Origin: Candidatus Melainabacteria bacterium
GTDB taxonomy: Bacteria; Cyanobacteriota; Vampirovibrionia; 2-02-FULL-35-15
Length of the DNA stretch: 64,000 nucleotides
Direction: 5' to 3'
Assembly (NCBI GenBank): GCA_016193285.1
Contig: JACPSL010000006.1
Location: 1-64,000, forward strand
The position numbers were made by a program, and so were the translations under genes. Below, piece by piece: positions 23,649 through 32,270 of this stretch (positions are counted from its first letter, which is position 1; each line of letters starts with the position of its first letter). The notes beneath the pieces are model-generated. The model was not told the DNA's origin. It did no database searches and saw only the letters and a list, made by a program, of their open reading frames with translations.

Positions 23649-24419
23649 TTAATAGCCTTCAATTACTGGTTGAAACATATAATCTCTAGGCTGAGTTCTT
23701 GCTTGTTCATATTGTGTTTCATCAAATCTTGAATCTGCATAAGTTGCAGCAGCACTAATACCAATAGGGATATTAGGTAAAAGTAAGGATGAAAATAAAC
23801 TGCCTTTATTATTTTGTCCAGAAAAAGCATTAAAATACCCAGGATATTGAAACACTGTGAAGCTAGCTAATGTTGCTAATTTTAATAAATGCCTAGGCAG
23901 GTTTCTACCTTTTGGAGGTTGCACATAACCAACTCCTCCATGAGGAACTGATCCTGTTTCTAAACCAGGATAATAAACATTTTGAAAATATCCATTATAT
24001 GAATTTGGTGGCTGAATTATACTTGGCACTTCAGAGTTAGGATAAGTAGAAATTTCAGATCCTCCTTGTGTTTCAACACCTCTTATTAATTGTCCCTCTG
24101 TAGAATATAATCCAACAAAACCACTTGGATGCTTTATTATTACTTGCGAGGGTTTTATTTCTTGTACTAAAGCTACAATATCTGCTCTATAAGGCACACT
24201 AAAAAAATCAAAACCAGAAAGGCTTGAAATTTCTCTGTAAGACAGTTCATTATTACTTAAACCAACAAGTAAACATACTGGATTTTTAAATGCAAGTAAT
24301 GGAGATGAATTATTACTATCACTTTCAGGCAAGTGATTTAGTTCAGTTGAAAATGAAGGAGCTTGTATAAAAGCTATAATTAAAAACAAAACTATAAATT
24401 GTAAGTAATTAATTTTCAT
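23649..24419 (-). CDS. secreted protein of unknown function
   Basis: A 256-residue protein with an N-terminal signal peptide (residues 1-25, LQFIVLFLIIAFIQAPSFS). The mature part has no Cys, is rich in Pro, Gly, Ser and Asn and includes a short structured region (DIVALVQEIKPSQVIIKHPSGFVGLYSTEGQLIRG). I recognise no family. It ends 3 bp from convergent hslO and stands alone otherwise. An envelope or periplasmic location follows from the signal peptide only. Confidence 0.65.
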   Translation of the reverse strand: MKINYLQFIVLFLIIAFIQAPSFSTELNHLPESDSNNSSPLLAFKNPVCLLVGLSNNELSYREISSLSGFDFFSVPYRADIVALVQEIKPSQVIIKHPSGFVGLYSTEGQLIRGVETQGGSEISTYPNSEVPSIIQPPNSYNGYFQNVYYPGLETGSVPHGGVGYVQPPKGRNLPRHLLKLATLASFTVFQYPGYFNAFSGQNNKGSLFSSLLLPNIPIGISAAATYADSRFDETQYEQARTQPRDYMFQPVIEGY

Positions 24420-24518
24420 TGGACATTCAATTTAATAATACAAAGTAGTATTATTGACCTGCTAAGTCTAGAGAAAAGAATAAACCTAAAAGGTTATGAA
24501 AATGTAAAATTAAGAAAC

Positions 24519-25286
24519 ATGAAATCAATTAAAAATCTAGTAAAAACTGTAGAAAAATTAAGAAGCCCTAAGGGTTGTCCCTGGGATAAAGAACAAACTC
24601 ATAAAACACTTAAAAGATATCTTATTGAAGAAGCATACGAAGCAATTGATGCAATAGATAAAAACAATTTACAAGCACTTAAAGAAGAGCTTGGTGATAT
24701 TTTGCTTCAAGTAGTTTTACACTCACAAATTGCAAAAGAAAATAAGAAATTTTCATTTGATGATGTTGCAGCCTATATAAACAAAAAAATGATTTCGAGG
24801 CATCCACACGTGTTTGGGAAGACTGTTGTTAAAAACACTCAGGAAGTTTTAGCAAACTGGGAGAGCTATAAAAAGAAAGAAAAGCCTTACAGAAAAGAAA
24901 TTTTAGATGGTATTCCTCTTTCACTACCTGCATTACTTAAAGCATTAAAGGTTTCTAAAAAAGTAGCAAAGGAAGGTTTTGATTGGAAAAATAGTAATAA
25001 TCTATGGAACACATTTGAAGCTGAGCTAAAAGAATTTGAAGAAGCACTTAAAAGTAAAAACAAAAATAAGCAAATTGAAGAATTTGGAGATTTATTGTTT
25101 ATGATTACTAATATTGCCAGATGGTACAAAATTGATCCAGAAGATACATTAAATAAGGGGATAAAAAAATTTATTGCTAGATATAACAAAGTAAAAAAAC
25201 TACCTCGATCTAAAAAAAGAATTAAAGACCTAAGCTCAAAGGAATTAGACACATTATGGAGAAAAGCTAAAAATAATAGCAGATAA
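24519..25286 (+). CDS. mazG: nucleoside triphosphate pyrophosphohydrolase MazG
   Basis: A 255-residue, two-domain MazG that hydrolyses NTPs to NMP and PPi as a house-cleaning enzyme. The first domain reads LRSPKGCPWDKEQTHKTLKRYLIEEAYEAIDAI with the metal-binding EExxE helix and ALKEELGDILLQVVLH; the second has QIEEFGDLLFMITNIARW. The length matches E. coli MazG. It is followed by a basic helical protein 53 bp downstream with its own ribosome-binding site. No MazEF is present. Confidence 0.95.
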   Translation: MKSIKNLVKTVEKLRSPKGCPWDKEQTHKTLKRYLIEEAYEAIDAIDKNNLQALKEELGDILLQVVLHSQIAKENKKFSFDDVAAYINKKMISRHPHVFGKTVVKNTQEVLANWESYKKKEKPYRKEILDGIPLSLPALLKALKVSKKVAKEGFDWKNSNNLWNTFEAELKEFEEALKSKNKNKQIEEFGDLLFMITNIARWYKIDPEDTLNKGIKKFIARYNKVKKLPRSKKRIKDLSSKELDTLWRKAKNNSR

Positions 25287-25339
25287 AATAATATATACAA
25301 ACCACTTCGGGTATACTTAAACACAAGGAGTATAAAAAA

Positions 25340-25753
25340 ATGCAAACAAATGGACTTTTAATAACAAAAGACAGAGTAAAAACAATTCAAAAGGCAATAA
25401 TGGCTGGTATTGGTGCAGCTTCATCAAGAGAATTAATACAAAAAGCAGCTAAAAATATTTATTCTGATGCTCAAAAAATTGCACACAATTTATTTGAAAG
25501 ACTTGAAGAACAAGGTGAACTAAAAACACAAGAAACAAAAAGACTAATCAAACATTTACAAAAGCAATCAGAAAGTGAAAAGAAAAAAATATATATAAAA
25601 CTTCAACATGACTGTAAGAAATTAATAAGTTCTATTGCAGATACAATATTAACTCCATTTGTATTTGCAAAAAATGCATCAAAAAGTTTAAGAAATTCTA
25701 AACCTAAGACAAAAAAATGGAAAAATATTAAAAAGCCAAAAGCAAAAAAATAA
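25340..25753 (+). CDS. basic helical protein, phasin-like, unknown
   Basis: A 137-residue all-helical protein preceded by a clear AAGGAG site eight bases before the ATG. Residues 10-110 look like an amphipathic coiled coil (ELKTQETKRLIKHLQKQSESEKKKIY), and the last 25 residues are a Lys-rich tail (KKWKNIKKPKAKK). The layout recalls phasin-like or nucleoid-binding proteins, but no motif supports either. It lies between mazG and the convergent ANTAR regulator. Confidence 0.6.
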   Translation: MQTNGLLITKDRVKTIQKAIMAGIGAASSRELIQKAAKNIYSDAQKIAHNLFERLEEQGELKTQETKRLIKHLQKQSESEKKKIYIKLQHDCKKLISSIADTILTPFVFAKNASKSLRNSKPKTKKWKNIKKPKAKK

Positions 25754-25763
25754 AGCGACTTTT

Positions 25764-26366
25764 TTATTTACACTGTTCAAGGATATTTTCTGCAACTTGT
25801 TTAATAGGGATTCTGTCATCCATGGATTTTTTTTGTAAATAATGCATTGCTTTTGATTCATCAAGTGACATTGTTTTCATAATTATTCCTTTTGCTTTTT
25901 CAACAAGCTTCCTGATTTCTAATTTTTCTTTTAAGTCAGAGATATCCTGATGTAAAGCCTCAAATTCCTTAGCTCTATATTTAGCTGTTTCTATTGAAGC
26001 AATTAAATCTTGTGGCTTCACAGGTTTTGTTAAAAAAGCAAAAGCTCCAACTTCACCTGCTTTTTGAATTAATTCAGTTTGATTAAATGCAGTAAGAATA
26101 ACTGTAGGGATTCGTTTATTTAAGGCAACTTGAATTTCTTCTGCTGCATCTAACCCATTAATATTAGGCATCTTAATATCTAATACCATAAGATCTGGAA
26201 GAGTCATCTTTGCTAATTCAAGAGCATGATAACCATCTTTAGCTTCAGCTACAATATCATATCCAGCTTCAGTTAATATTTCTTTTAAATCTTGACGAAT
26301 CAACGCTTCATCATCTGCAATTAATATTCTTGTCTTAGAGTTTGTAGGATTATTATTTTTTTGCAT
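25764..26366 (-). CDS. ANTAR-domain response regulator (PdtaR-like)
   Basis: A 200-residue regulator. The receiver domain (RILIADDEALIRQDLKEIL, phospho-acceptor Asp in LMVLDIKMPNINGLD, FLTKPVKP) is followed by an ANTAR RNA-binding domain (VEKAKGIIMKTMSLDESKAMHYLQKKSMDDRIPIKQVAENIL). Phosphorylated ANTAR regulators bind paired RNA hairpins and prevent termination. It overlaps the histidine kinase gene by 14 bp, so the two form a two-component pair at the end of a five-gene operon. Its RNA targets are not known. Confidence 0.93.
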   Translation of the reverse strand: MQKNNNPTNSKTRILIADDEALIRQDLKEILTEAGYDIVAEAKDGYHALELAKMTLPDLMVLDIKMPNINGLDAAEEIQVALNKRIPTVILTAFNQTELIQKAGEVGAFAFLTKPVKPQDLIASIETAKYRAKEFEALHQDISDLKEKLEIRKLVEKAKGIIMKTMSLDESKAMHYLQKKSMDDRIPIKQVAENILEQCK

Positions 26367-27801
26367 TAACTTGTGCTTCTATCTTTATTTCTGTACCACT
26401 ATTACCATTTGCATTTAAATAAATCTTACCATTTAAGTCTTCAGTTACTAAAGTATTAATTATATGCCAGCCTAACCCTTTTGGATTTTCTTTATTAAAG
26501 TCAGGAGGTAAACCAACACCATTATCTTTTATAACTAGTAAAAAATTATTCTCATTATTTTCATTATAACTAATATCAATTGTTATTTTGCCTATATTTA
26601 AATTTGTAAAAGCATGCTCATAACAGTTTGAAATTAATTCATTAACAATTAATGCAACTGTAATTGCTTGCTCACTATCTAAAAAAAAGTTAAGAGGGCA
26701 ATTTATGTCTACATTAACAACCTTGTCTTCAAGACCCATTGCATGCTGTAAGTTTCTAGCTATGTCTCTAATCAATCGATCTACTGCTACGATTTGGACA
26801 TTATCAGATTGAGCAAGAGATTCATGAACTACAGTAATACTATCTAATCTTAAAATTGCCTGTCTAAATGCTTCTTTAACAGCTTGATCATTTGATCTTC
26901 TAAGCTGCATTCGTAAAAGAGCAGCAACAGCATTTAAGTTATTTTTAACACGATGATGAATTTCTTTAAGTAATGCACCTTTTACTTTAATTTCTTTTTC
27001 TTTAAGTGATAATTCTGATATGTCTCTTAACACATGAATTTTATTATTTTCAGACAAATCAAAACTTGTAATTTGTAAAGTACCACCAATTCCAGAATAT
27101 CTTTTCTGCACTAAATTAATGACAGGTTCTGTATGTAAAATATCTGGATGAAAATCTTTTAAAAGTAGAGAAAATTTTACCCCTTTTGATTTTCCATGTA
27201 TTCCTAACACAGACACTAAAAGATTTTGAGCCATATAACTTACATATAAAAGCTCATCTGCATTATCAGTTAAAATAAAACCTTCTTGTCCTACTAATTT
27301 AGGCCAATGCTTAAGCCTGTGTCTTTTTTGGTTTAGTGCTCCAACTAAATCTTCAGCAACTTGATTCCAGTTTTCCCCAAGTAAACTTTCTGTAAGATAA
27401 AGATCTTTTTCAAAGCAAATAGCTGCAATAATTTTTTCATAGTGATAAATAGGATAAATAACCTGCTGAGTTGGCCTGCCAGCAAGCATTACACCATAAA
27501 CCCCAACAGCTTTCTTGCCAGTATCAAATGCTTTTTTTACAAAAGGCTCTGACTGTGCACTTACAATTTTACCTACAGAACTGTCTAAAAATAATGTTGG
27601 ATGACCATGTGGTCTTTTAATATCAATTAAAACATAATGCTCTTCTTTTTTAGCTTCAGTGTATACCATTAAGTCAGTTGCTAAAAGATCACTTATAAAC
27701 TGAAAATTATCCATTATACTTTCAAGTCTTCCAATTTCTTCATTATTAAGTGAAGAACTTGATAAACATATCTCTTTTACTTTGGAAGCTTCTAAAACCA
27801 T
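26353..27801 (-). CDS. PdtaS-like sensor histidine kinase
   Basis: A 482-residue soluble kinase. Residues 30-160 are a GAF-like H_kinase_N domain (LLATDLMVYTEAKKEEHYVLID...GVMLAGRPTQQVIYPIYH), 170-270 a PAS-like region, then a HisKA_2 box with the phospho-acceptor His (LLKEIHHRVKNNLNAVAALLRMQ) and an ATPase domain (NELISNCYEHAF, DNGVGLPPDF, GLGWHIINTL). No membrane segment. It matches the PdtaS class that signals to ANTAR regulators. It starts 1 bp after the tyrS stop. Confidence 0.92.
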   Translation of the reverse strand: MVLEASKVKEICLSSSSLNNEEIGRLESIMDNFQFISDLLATDLMVYTEAKKEEHYVLIDIKRPHGHPTLFLDSSVGKIVSAQSEPFVKKAFDTGKKAVGVYGVMLAGRPTQQVIYPIYHYEKIIAAICFEKDLYLTESLLGENWNQVAEDLVGALNQKRHRLKHWPKLVGQEGFILTDNADELLYVSYMAQNLLVSVLGIHGKSKGVKFSLLLKDFHPDILHTEPVINLVQKRYSGIGGTLQITSFDLSENNKIHVLRDISELSLKEKEIKVKGALLKEIHHRVKNNLNAVAALLRMQLRRSNDQAVKEAFRQAILRLDSITVVHESLAQSDNVQIVAVDRLIRDIARNLQHAMGLEDKVVNVDINCPLNFFLDSEQAITVALIVNELISNCYEHAFTNLNIGKITIDISYNENNENNFLLVIKDNGVGLPPDFNKENPKGLGWHIINTLVTEDLNGKIYLNANGNSGTEIKIEAQVNAKK

Positions 27802-29022
27802 TTATACTAACCTTAAAAATTTTCTCTTACCAATTTGTAAAACAGAATTTCTATAATCCTTTGTTATCATAAAATTTGGATCTTTAATTTTATTTGACTG
27901 CAACTTAACCCCACCACCTTCTATTAATCTTTTTGCTTCAGTTTTAGACAAGACCATTTTTGTCACGTACATAAGATCAACAATTTTTAATGATTCATTT
28001 AATTGGTATTCGTTTACATCTTCAGGAATTTTATTTAATCTAAACTGCTTAACAAAGGCTTCCTGAGCTTTAGATGCTACTTGCTTGTCATAGAGCTCTG
28101 AAACCAGCTTATCAGCCAATAACATTTTAATATCCCTAGGATTTACATTGCTTTTTAAAGAAGCTTCTAATTTTTTTATTTCATTAAAAGATAAATTAGT
28201 CACTAAGCTAAAGTAATGAATTATTAGTTCATCTGGAATACTCATTGTTTTTCCAAAAATATCATTAGGAGCATCATTTAAAGAAATAAAGTTATTAAAT
28301 GTTTTAGACATTTTTTTTAAACCATCTAAACCAATTAGTAGAGGCAGAAGTATTACAACTTGTTCATCTTGCATAAAATGTTTTTGTATGTGTCTGCCAA
28401 ATAAAACATTAAATGTCTGATCAATACCACCAATTTCAATATCTGCTTTAATCATTACAGAGTCATAGCCTTGTAAGATTGGATATAAAACTTCATGCAA
28501 ATATAATGGTTGCCCTTCTTGTACTCTATTTCCAAAAGCTTCCTTACCAATTAATTGATTAATAGTAACTAAGTGTGCAAGTTTTACAAGATCAACTGCT
28601 GTAAGTTTATTTAGCCAGTCATGATTATTTACAACTTCTATGTTGTTTAAGTCAAGTATTTTTCTTACTTGCTCTAAATAGGTTTTAGAATTTTGTTTTA
28701 CATCTTCATATGATAAAGAAGGTCTTGCTTCATTTCTCCCACTAGGATCCCCAACTGTTGCTGTAAAACCTCCAATTACTAAAATTGGTTTATGTCCAAG
28801 TTCTTGAAAGCATTTAAGTAAATGTAGACACACTGTATGACCTAAATGTAATTCTGTGCTAGTTGGATCAATTCCTAACTTAACTCGTAATTGTTTATTT
28901 TGTTTTTCTGCTTTATATAAAAGAGCTGCTAACTCATTAACTCCATTAGGTAACACTACTGCACCTCTAGACTCAGTTATTTCTTTTGCTTGTTTTAAAT
29001 ATTTATCAGAGATGTCATTCAT
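27802..29022 (-). CDS. tyrS: tyrosyl-tRNA synthetase
   Basis: A 406-residue class I synthetase charging tRNA-Tyr. HIGH-like motif HLGH at about residue 57 (GIDPTSTELHLGHTVCL), GFTATVGDPSGR, QGYDSVMIKADIEIGGIDQTFN and the KMSKS-like KKMSKTFNN; an S4 domain closes the C-terminus (LSKTEAKRLIEGGGVKLQSNKI). It sits in a tight operon between a TPR protein and the PdtaS/PdtaR pair, an unusual setting with gaps of 4 bp and 0 bp. Confidence 0.96.
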   Translation of the reverse strand: MNDISDKYLKQAKEITESRGAVVLPNGVNELAALLYKAEKQNKQLRVKLGIDPTSTELHLGHTVCLHLLKCFQELGHKPILVIGGFTATVGDPSGRNEARPSLSYEDVKQNSKTYLEQVRKILDLNNIEVVNNHDWLNKLTAVDLVKLAHLVTINQLIGKEAFGNRVQEGQPLYLHEVLYPILQGYDSVMIKADIEIGGIDQTFNVLFGRHIQKHFMQDEQVVILLPLLIGLDGLKKMSKTFNNFISLNDAPNDIFGKTMSIPDELIIHYFSLVTNLSFNEIKKLEASLKSNVNPRDIKMLLADKLVSELYDKQVASKAQEAFVKQFRLNKIPEDVNEYQLNESLKIVDLMYVTKMVLSKTEAKRLIEGGGVKLQSNKIKDPNFMITKDYRNSVLQIGKRKFLRLV

Positions 29023-29026
29023 AAAT

Positions 29027-30961
29027 TTATGCGGGCGGTTGATTAGTTATTGGCTTTGAAAGTAATTCTTTAAGTTTTGCTTGTACAGTTTCTTTAAATT
29101 CACCATTTGGATCTAACAAAAGATATTTTTCAAATAACCCTTTTGCCTCATTACCATTATTACCTGACAAATATGTTAATCCTAGAGCATAGTATGCTGG
29201 TGCAAATTTCTCATTTAACTCAATTGTTTTTAAAAAAGAATTTTTAGCTTCTTCAAATTTTTTATTTTGCTCGTAAATTAATCCTAAATTGTAATAAGCC
29301 ACATGATTGTCAGGTTGAATATTTATAATCTTTTTATAAATACTAGAAGCTTGTTCTATTATTCCTAAATCTTTATATGCATTCGCTAAGAGAATTAGTG
29401 CATTTATATCTTCAAGTTCATGTTTTAAATATTCCTGTAATTGATCAACTGCACCATAAAGATCTTTTTCTTCTAATAAAAACTTTGCATAAGAAATTTT
29501 TGCTTCTACATTATCTTTTTCTAGCTGAAGCCATTTTTTATAAGTTAGTTTTATGTTATTTGTATCATTAATCTTAGTATATGCTTCTAATAAAGCTTTA
29601 TAAGCCCTGCTAGAAGGTTTAAACCCTAAGTTTATTGATTTTTCATAATAACTTATAGCTTCAGAATATTTCCCTTCTTGTGACAACAGAACACCAACGT
29701 TATACCAAGATATTGGCTCATCTGGATTTTCTTTAATAACTGCTTCATAAAAATCTTTTGATTTAGAATAATCTTTAGTTTTATAAAAACAGTAAGCAAG
29801 CAAAGATTTTGACTCAAGATCTTTGTCATTTACTACAACAAGCAACTTGGTATAGTTATCAATTGCAGAATCATAATTTCCTTTTTCTTGATAAATTTTT
29901 GCTAAATCAAATAAAGCAAGAGGTAAAATTTGATTCTTTTCATCATTTTTAAGAACTTCTTCCCAAAGAGGAATAGCTTCATCTTCATGTCCAGCCTCTT
30001 GTAATAAATATGCTCTGTGTGTTAGTAGATTCAGGTTACCAGGCTCTAGTTCTAATGCTAACTTGTACATATCTGCAGCTTTTAAGTAAGCACCTGTTTT
30101 TTCTAAAAAAGAAGCATATTCAATTACAACTTCAGGATTACTTGGTTCTACTTTTAGTGCGGTTAGGTAATCTGTTTCTATATCTTGAAGTTTGTTTAAT
30201 TTAAAATTAATAACCGCTCTGTCTAAATATAAATCAACAAAATTATTATTTAATGAAATTGCTTTACTTAAACTCTCTACTGAATGCTCATATTCTCCTA
30301 AAGAAAATTGGGTTTTTGCTAAGTTATACAACAAATTATAATCACTTGGAAGATATTCAAGCACATAATTATAATGTTCTTTAGCTAAATCATATTTTTT
30401 TAAATAATGATTCGCACTTGCTAAAGTAGCTCTTGCCTTAACAAAAGACGGATAGCTATCTATAACTTTTAAGAGATTTTCAACAGTACATTCATAATCT
30501 TTATTTATATAACAAAATAATCCAACATTTGATTTTAACAATGTATTTTCTGGTTCGAGCTTGAAAGCTAAATTGATCTGTGATGTTGCTTCTTTTAATT
30601 GTTTATTTTCCAGATATGCAAGCCCTAATAAAATGTGAATAAATGGGTCTGAAGGTTCAATATTTACAGCTTTTTGCAGGGCATTTATTGCAAGATCTGA
30701 CTTTGATAGTTTAAGTAAAATTTGACCTAGCTCAACTAATGAAGAAACATCATTTGGATTAATAGCTAACACATTATTAAAACTTACTACTGCTTCTTTA
30801 AGTTGATTATTTTTATAATACTTAAGACCTTGATTATAATAAATTGAGGAATAAACAATATCTTGTTTTTCAGAATAAGCAGGAAGAGAAATAAAGCTTA
30901 AACATAAAATTACAATAAAACATTTAAAAAAAATATTTAAAAAGCACATGTAAGTTTTCAC
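29027..30961 (-). CDS. exported TPR-repeat protein
   Basis: A 644-residue protein with a signal peptide (FFKCFIVILCLSFISLPAYS, about 11-30) followed by about 16 tetratricopeptide repeats, e.g. YNQGLKYYKNNQLKEAVVSFNNVLAINPND, SWYNVGVLLSQEGKYSEAIS and AYYNLGLIYEQNKKFEEAKNSF. TPR arrays bind other proteins. It should act in the periplasm or at the membrane as a scaffold. It overlaps the upstream aminotransferase gene by 4 bp and precedes tyrS by 4 bp. No enzymatic domain is seen. Confidence 0.85.
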   Translation of the reverse strand: MKTYMCFLNIFFKCFIVILCLSFISLPAYSEKQDIVYSSIYYNQGLKYYKNNQLKEAVVSFNNVLAINPNDVSSLVELGQILLKLSKSDLAINALQKAVNIEPSDPFIHILLGLAYLENKQLKEATSQINLAFKLEPENTLLKSNVGLFCYINKDYECTVENLLKVIDSYPSFVKARATLASANHYLKKYDLAKEHYNYVLEYLPSDYNLLYNLAKTQFSLGEYEHSVESLSKAISLNNNFVDLYLDRAVINFKLNKLQDIETDYLTALKVEPSNPEVVIEYASFLEKTGAYLKAADMYKLALELEPGNLNLLTHRAYLLQEAGHEDEAIPLWEEVLKNDEKNQILPLALFDLAKIYQEKGNYDSAIDNYTKLLVVVNDKDLESKSLLAYCFYKTKDYSKSKDFYEAVIKENPDEPISWYNVGVLLSQEGKYSEAISYYEKSINLGFKPSSRAYKALLEAYTKINDTNNIKLTYKKWLQLEKDNVEAKISYAKFLLEEKDLYGAVDQLQEYLKHELEDINALILLANAYKDLGIIEQASSIYKKIINIQPDNHVAYYNLGLIYEQNKKFEEAKNSFLKTIELNEKFAPAYYALGLTYLSGNNGNEAKGLFEKYLLLDPNGEFKETVQAKLKELLSKPITNQPPA

Positions 30962-32172
30962 CTGAAAGCCAATCCAGCTTTTTCAATTCTTTGGAGTGCT
31001 TCTAACAACCTTTCTTTTTTATCAATTAGTGCTATTCTTACATAACCTTCTCCATAAGTACCAAAAGAATCTCCAGGGATGGTAGCAACATTTGCCTTAT
31101 GTAAAAGACAAGAACAATATTCAAAACTTGTCTTAAATCTTTCAGGTACTGGCAGCCAAATATACATTGCTCCACCAGGTTTAGGAATATCCCAACCTAA
31201 CTCTACAAGCTTTGCAAGCATAACATCTCTTCGTTCTTGATAAATCATTGAAGTTTTTTTATGCTCAGAAAGTGGAATAGAAAAAGCTTTAGCTCCTGAA
31301 GCTTGCATTATATTACAAACCCCATAATCTGTATTAGTTTTAATTTCATATAAAGCATTAATTACACGACTATTTCCAATAGCAAAAGCAATCCTCCAGC
31401 CAGCCATACTATAAGTTTTTGACAAGCTATGAAATTCTACTGCAATATCTTTTGCTCCATTTACTTGTAATATGCTTGAAGCTACAAAGCCATCAAAAGT
31501 TAATTCAGAATATGCTAAATCACTTACTAAGAGTATTTCATGCTTCTTACAAATTGAAACAACTTTTTCTAAAAATTCAAAATCACAAATAGCACCTGTT
31601 GGATTATTTGGAAAATTAATAAAAAACAATTTTGCTTTATCTAAAATATTTTTTGGTATAGTACCTAAATCCGGTAAAAACTTATTTTTGCTTAATAAGG
31701 GAACTTCATAAATACTTCCTCCAGCAAGCAATGTACCTCTGGCATGAACAGGATAATAGGGACTAGGAACTATAGATAGATCCCCAGGATTAATAATTGC
31801 AAAAGCAAGATGAGTAATTCCTTCTTTAGAACCTGATAATGGAAGTATTTCAGTTTTTGGATCAAGTTCTAATGAAAACCTTTTAAATAACCAAGCACCA
31901 GCAGCTTCTTTAAATTTTGTTTGCCCCCAAAATGGTGGATATCTATAATTTGATGGATCTTGTGCAGCTTTTATACATTCTTCAACCACTACACTGGGAG
32001 ATGGTAAATCCGGGCTTCCAAGGCTTAAATCAATAATATCCTTGCCAAGTTTCTCAAGTCCTTTTTTTTCTACATCTAGCTTTGCAAAGACATAAGAAGG
32101 GACATAACTTAGTCTGTCTGCAAACCGAATGGTTTCCTTACTAGTTTTTAAATTTTGATTTAAATTTGACAT
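30958..32172 (-). CDS. PLP aminotransferase, LL-DAP aminotransferase/AlaC-like
   Basis: A 404-residue fold-type I aminotransferase: YVFAKLDVEKKGLEKLGKDIIDLSLGSPDLPSP, NFPNNPTGA, and the PLP-binding Lys in FHSLSKTYSMAGWRIAFAIG. It resembles LL-diaminopimelate aminotransferases and AlaC-type enzymes. A paralogue lies at 50450-51658, more DapL-like (MGIGDPDQP). Substrate cannot be fixed from sequence. First gene of the TPR-tyrS-pdtaSR operon, divergent from the proC fusion over 98 bp. Confidence 0.85.
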   Translation of the reverse strand: MSNLNQNLKTSKETIRFADRLSYVPSYVFAKLDVEKKGLEKLGKDIIDLSLGSPDLPSPSVVVEECIKAAQDPSNYRYPPFWGQTKFKEAAGAWLFKRFSLELDPKTEILPLSGSKEGITHLAFAIINPGDLSIVPSPYYPVHARGTLLAGGSIYEVPLLSKNKFLPDLGTIPKNILDKAKLFFINFPNNPTGAICDFEFLEKVVSICKKHEILLVSDLAYSELTFDGFVASSILQVNGAKDIAVEFHSLSKTYSMAGWRIAFAIGNSRVINALYEIKTNTDYGVCNIMQASGAKAFSIPLSEHKKTSMIYQERRDVMLAKLVELGWDIPKPGGAMYIWLPVPERFKTSFEYCSCLLHKANVATIPGDSFGTYGEGYVRIALIDKKERLLEALQRIEKAGLAFR

Positions 32173-32270
32173 TTTAACATCAAGTAGAATTTGAAAGTTT
32201 AAACTATAATTAACATGAGCTTTTATTTTAACAAAAATGTTTCACTACGTATAGCTAAATATCATTAACT

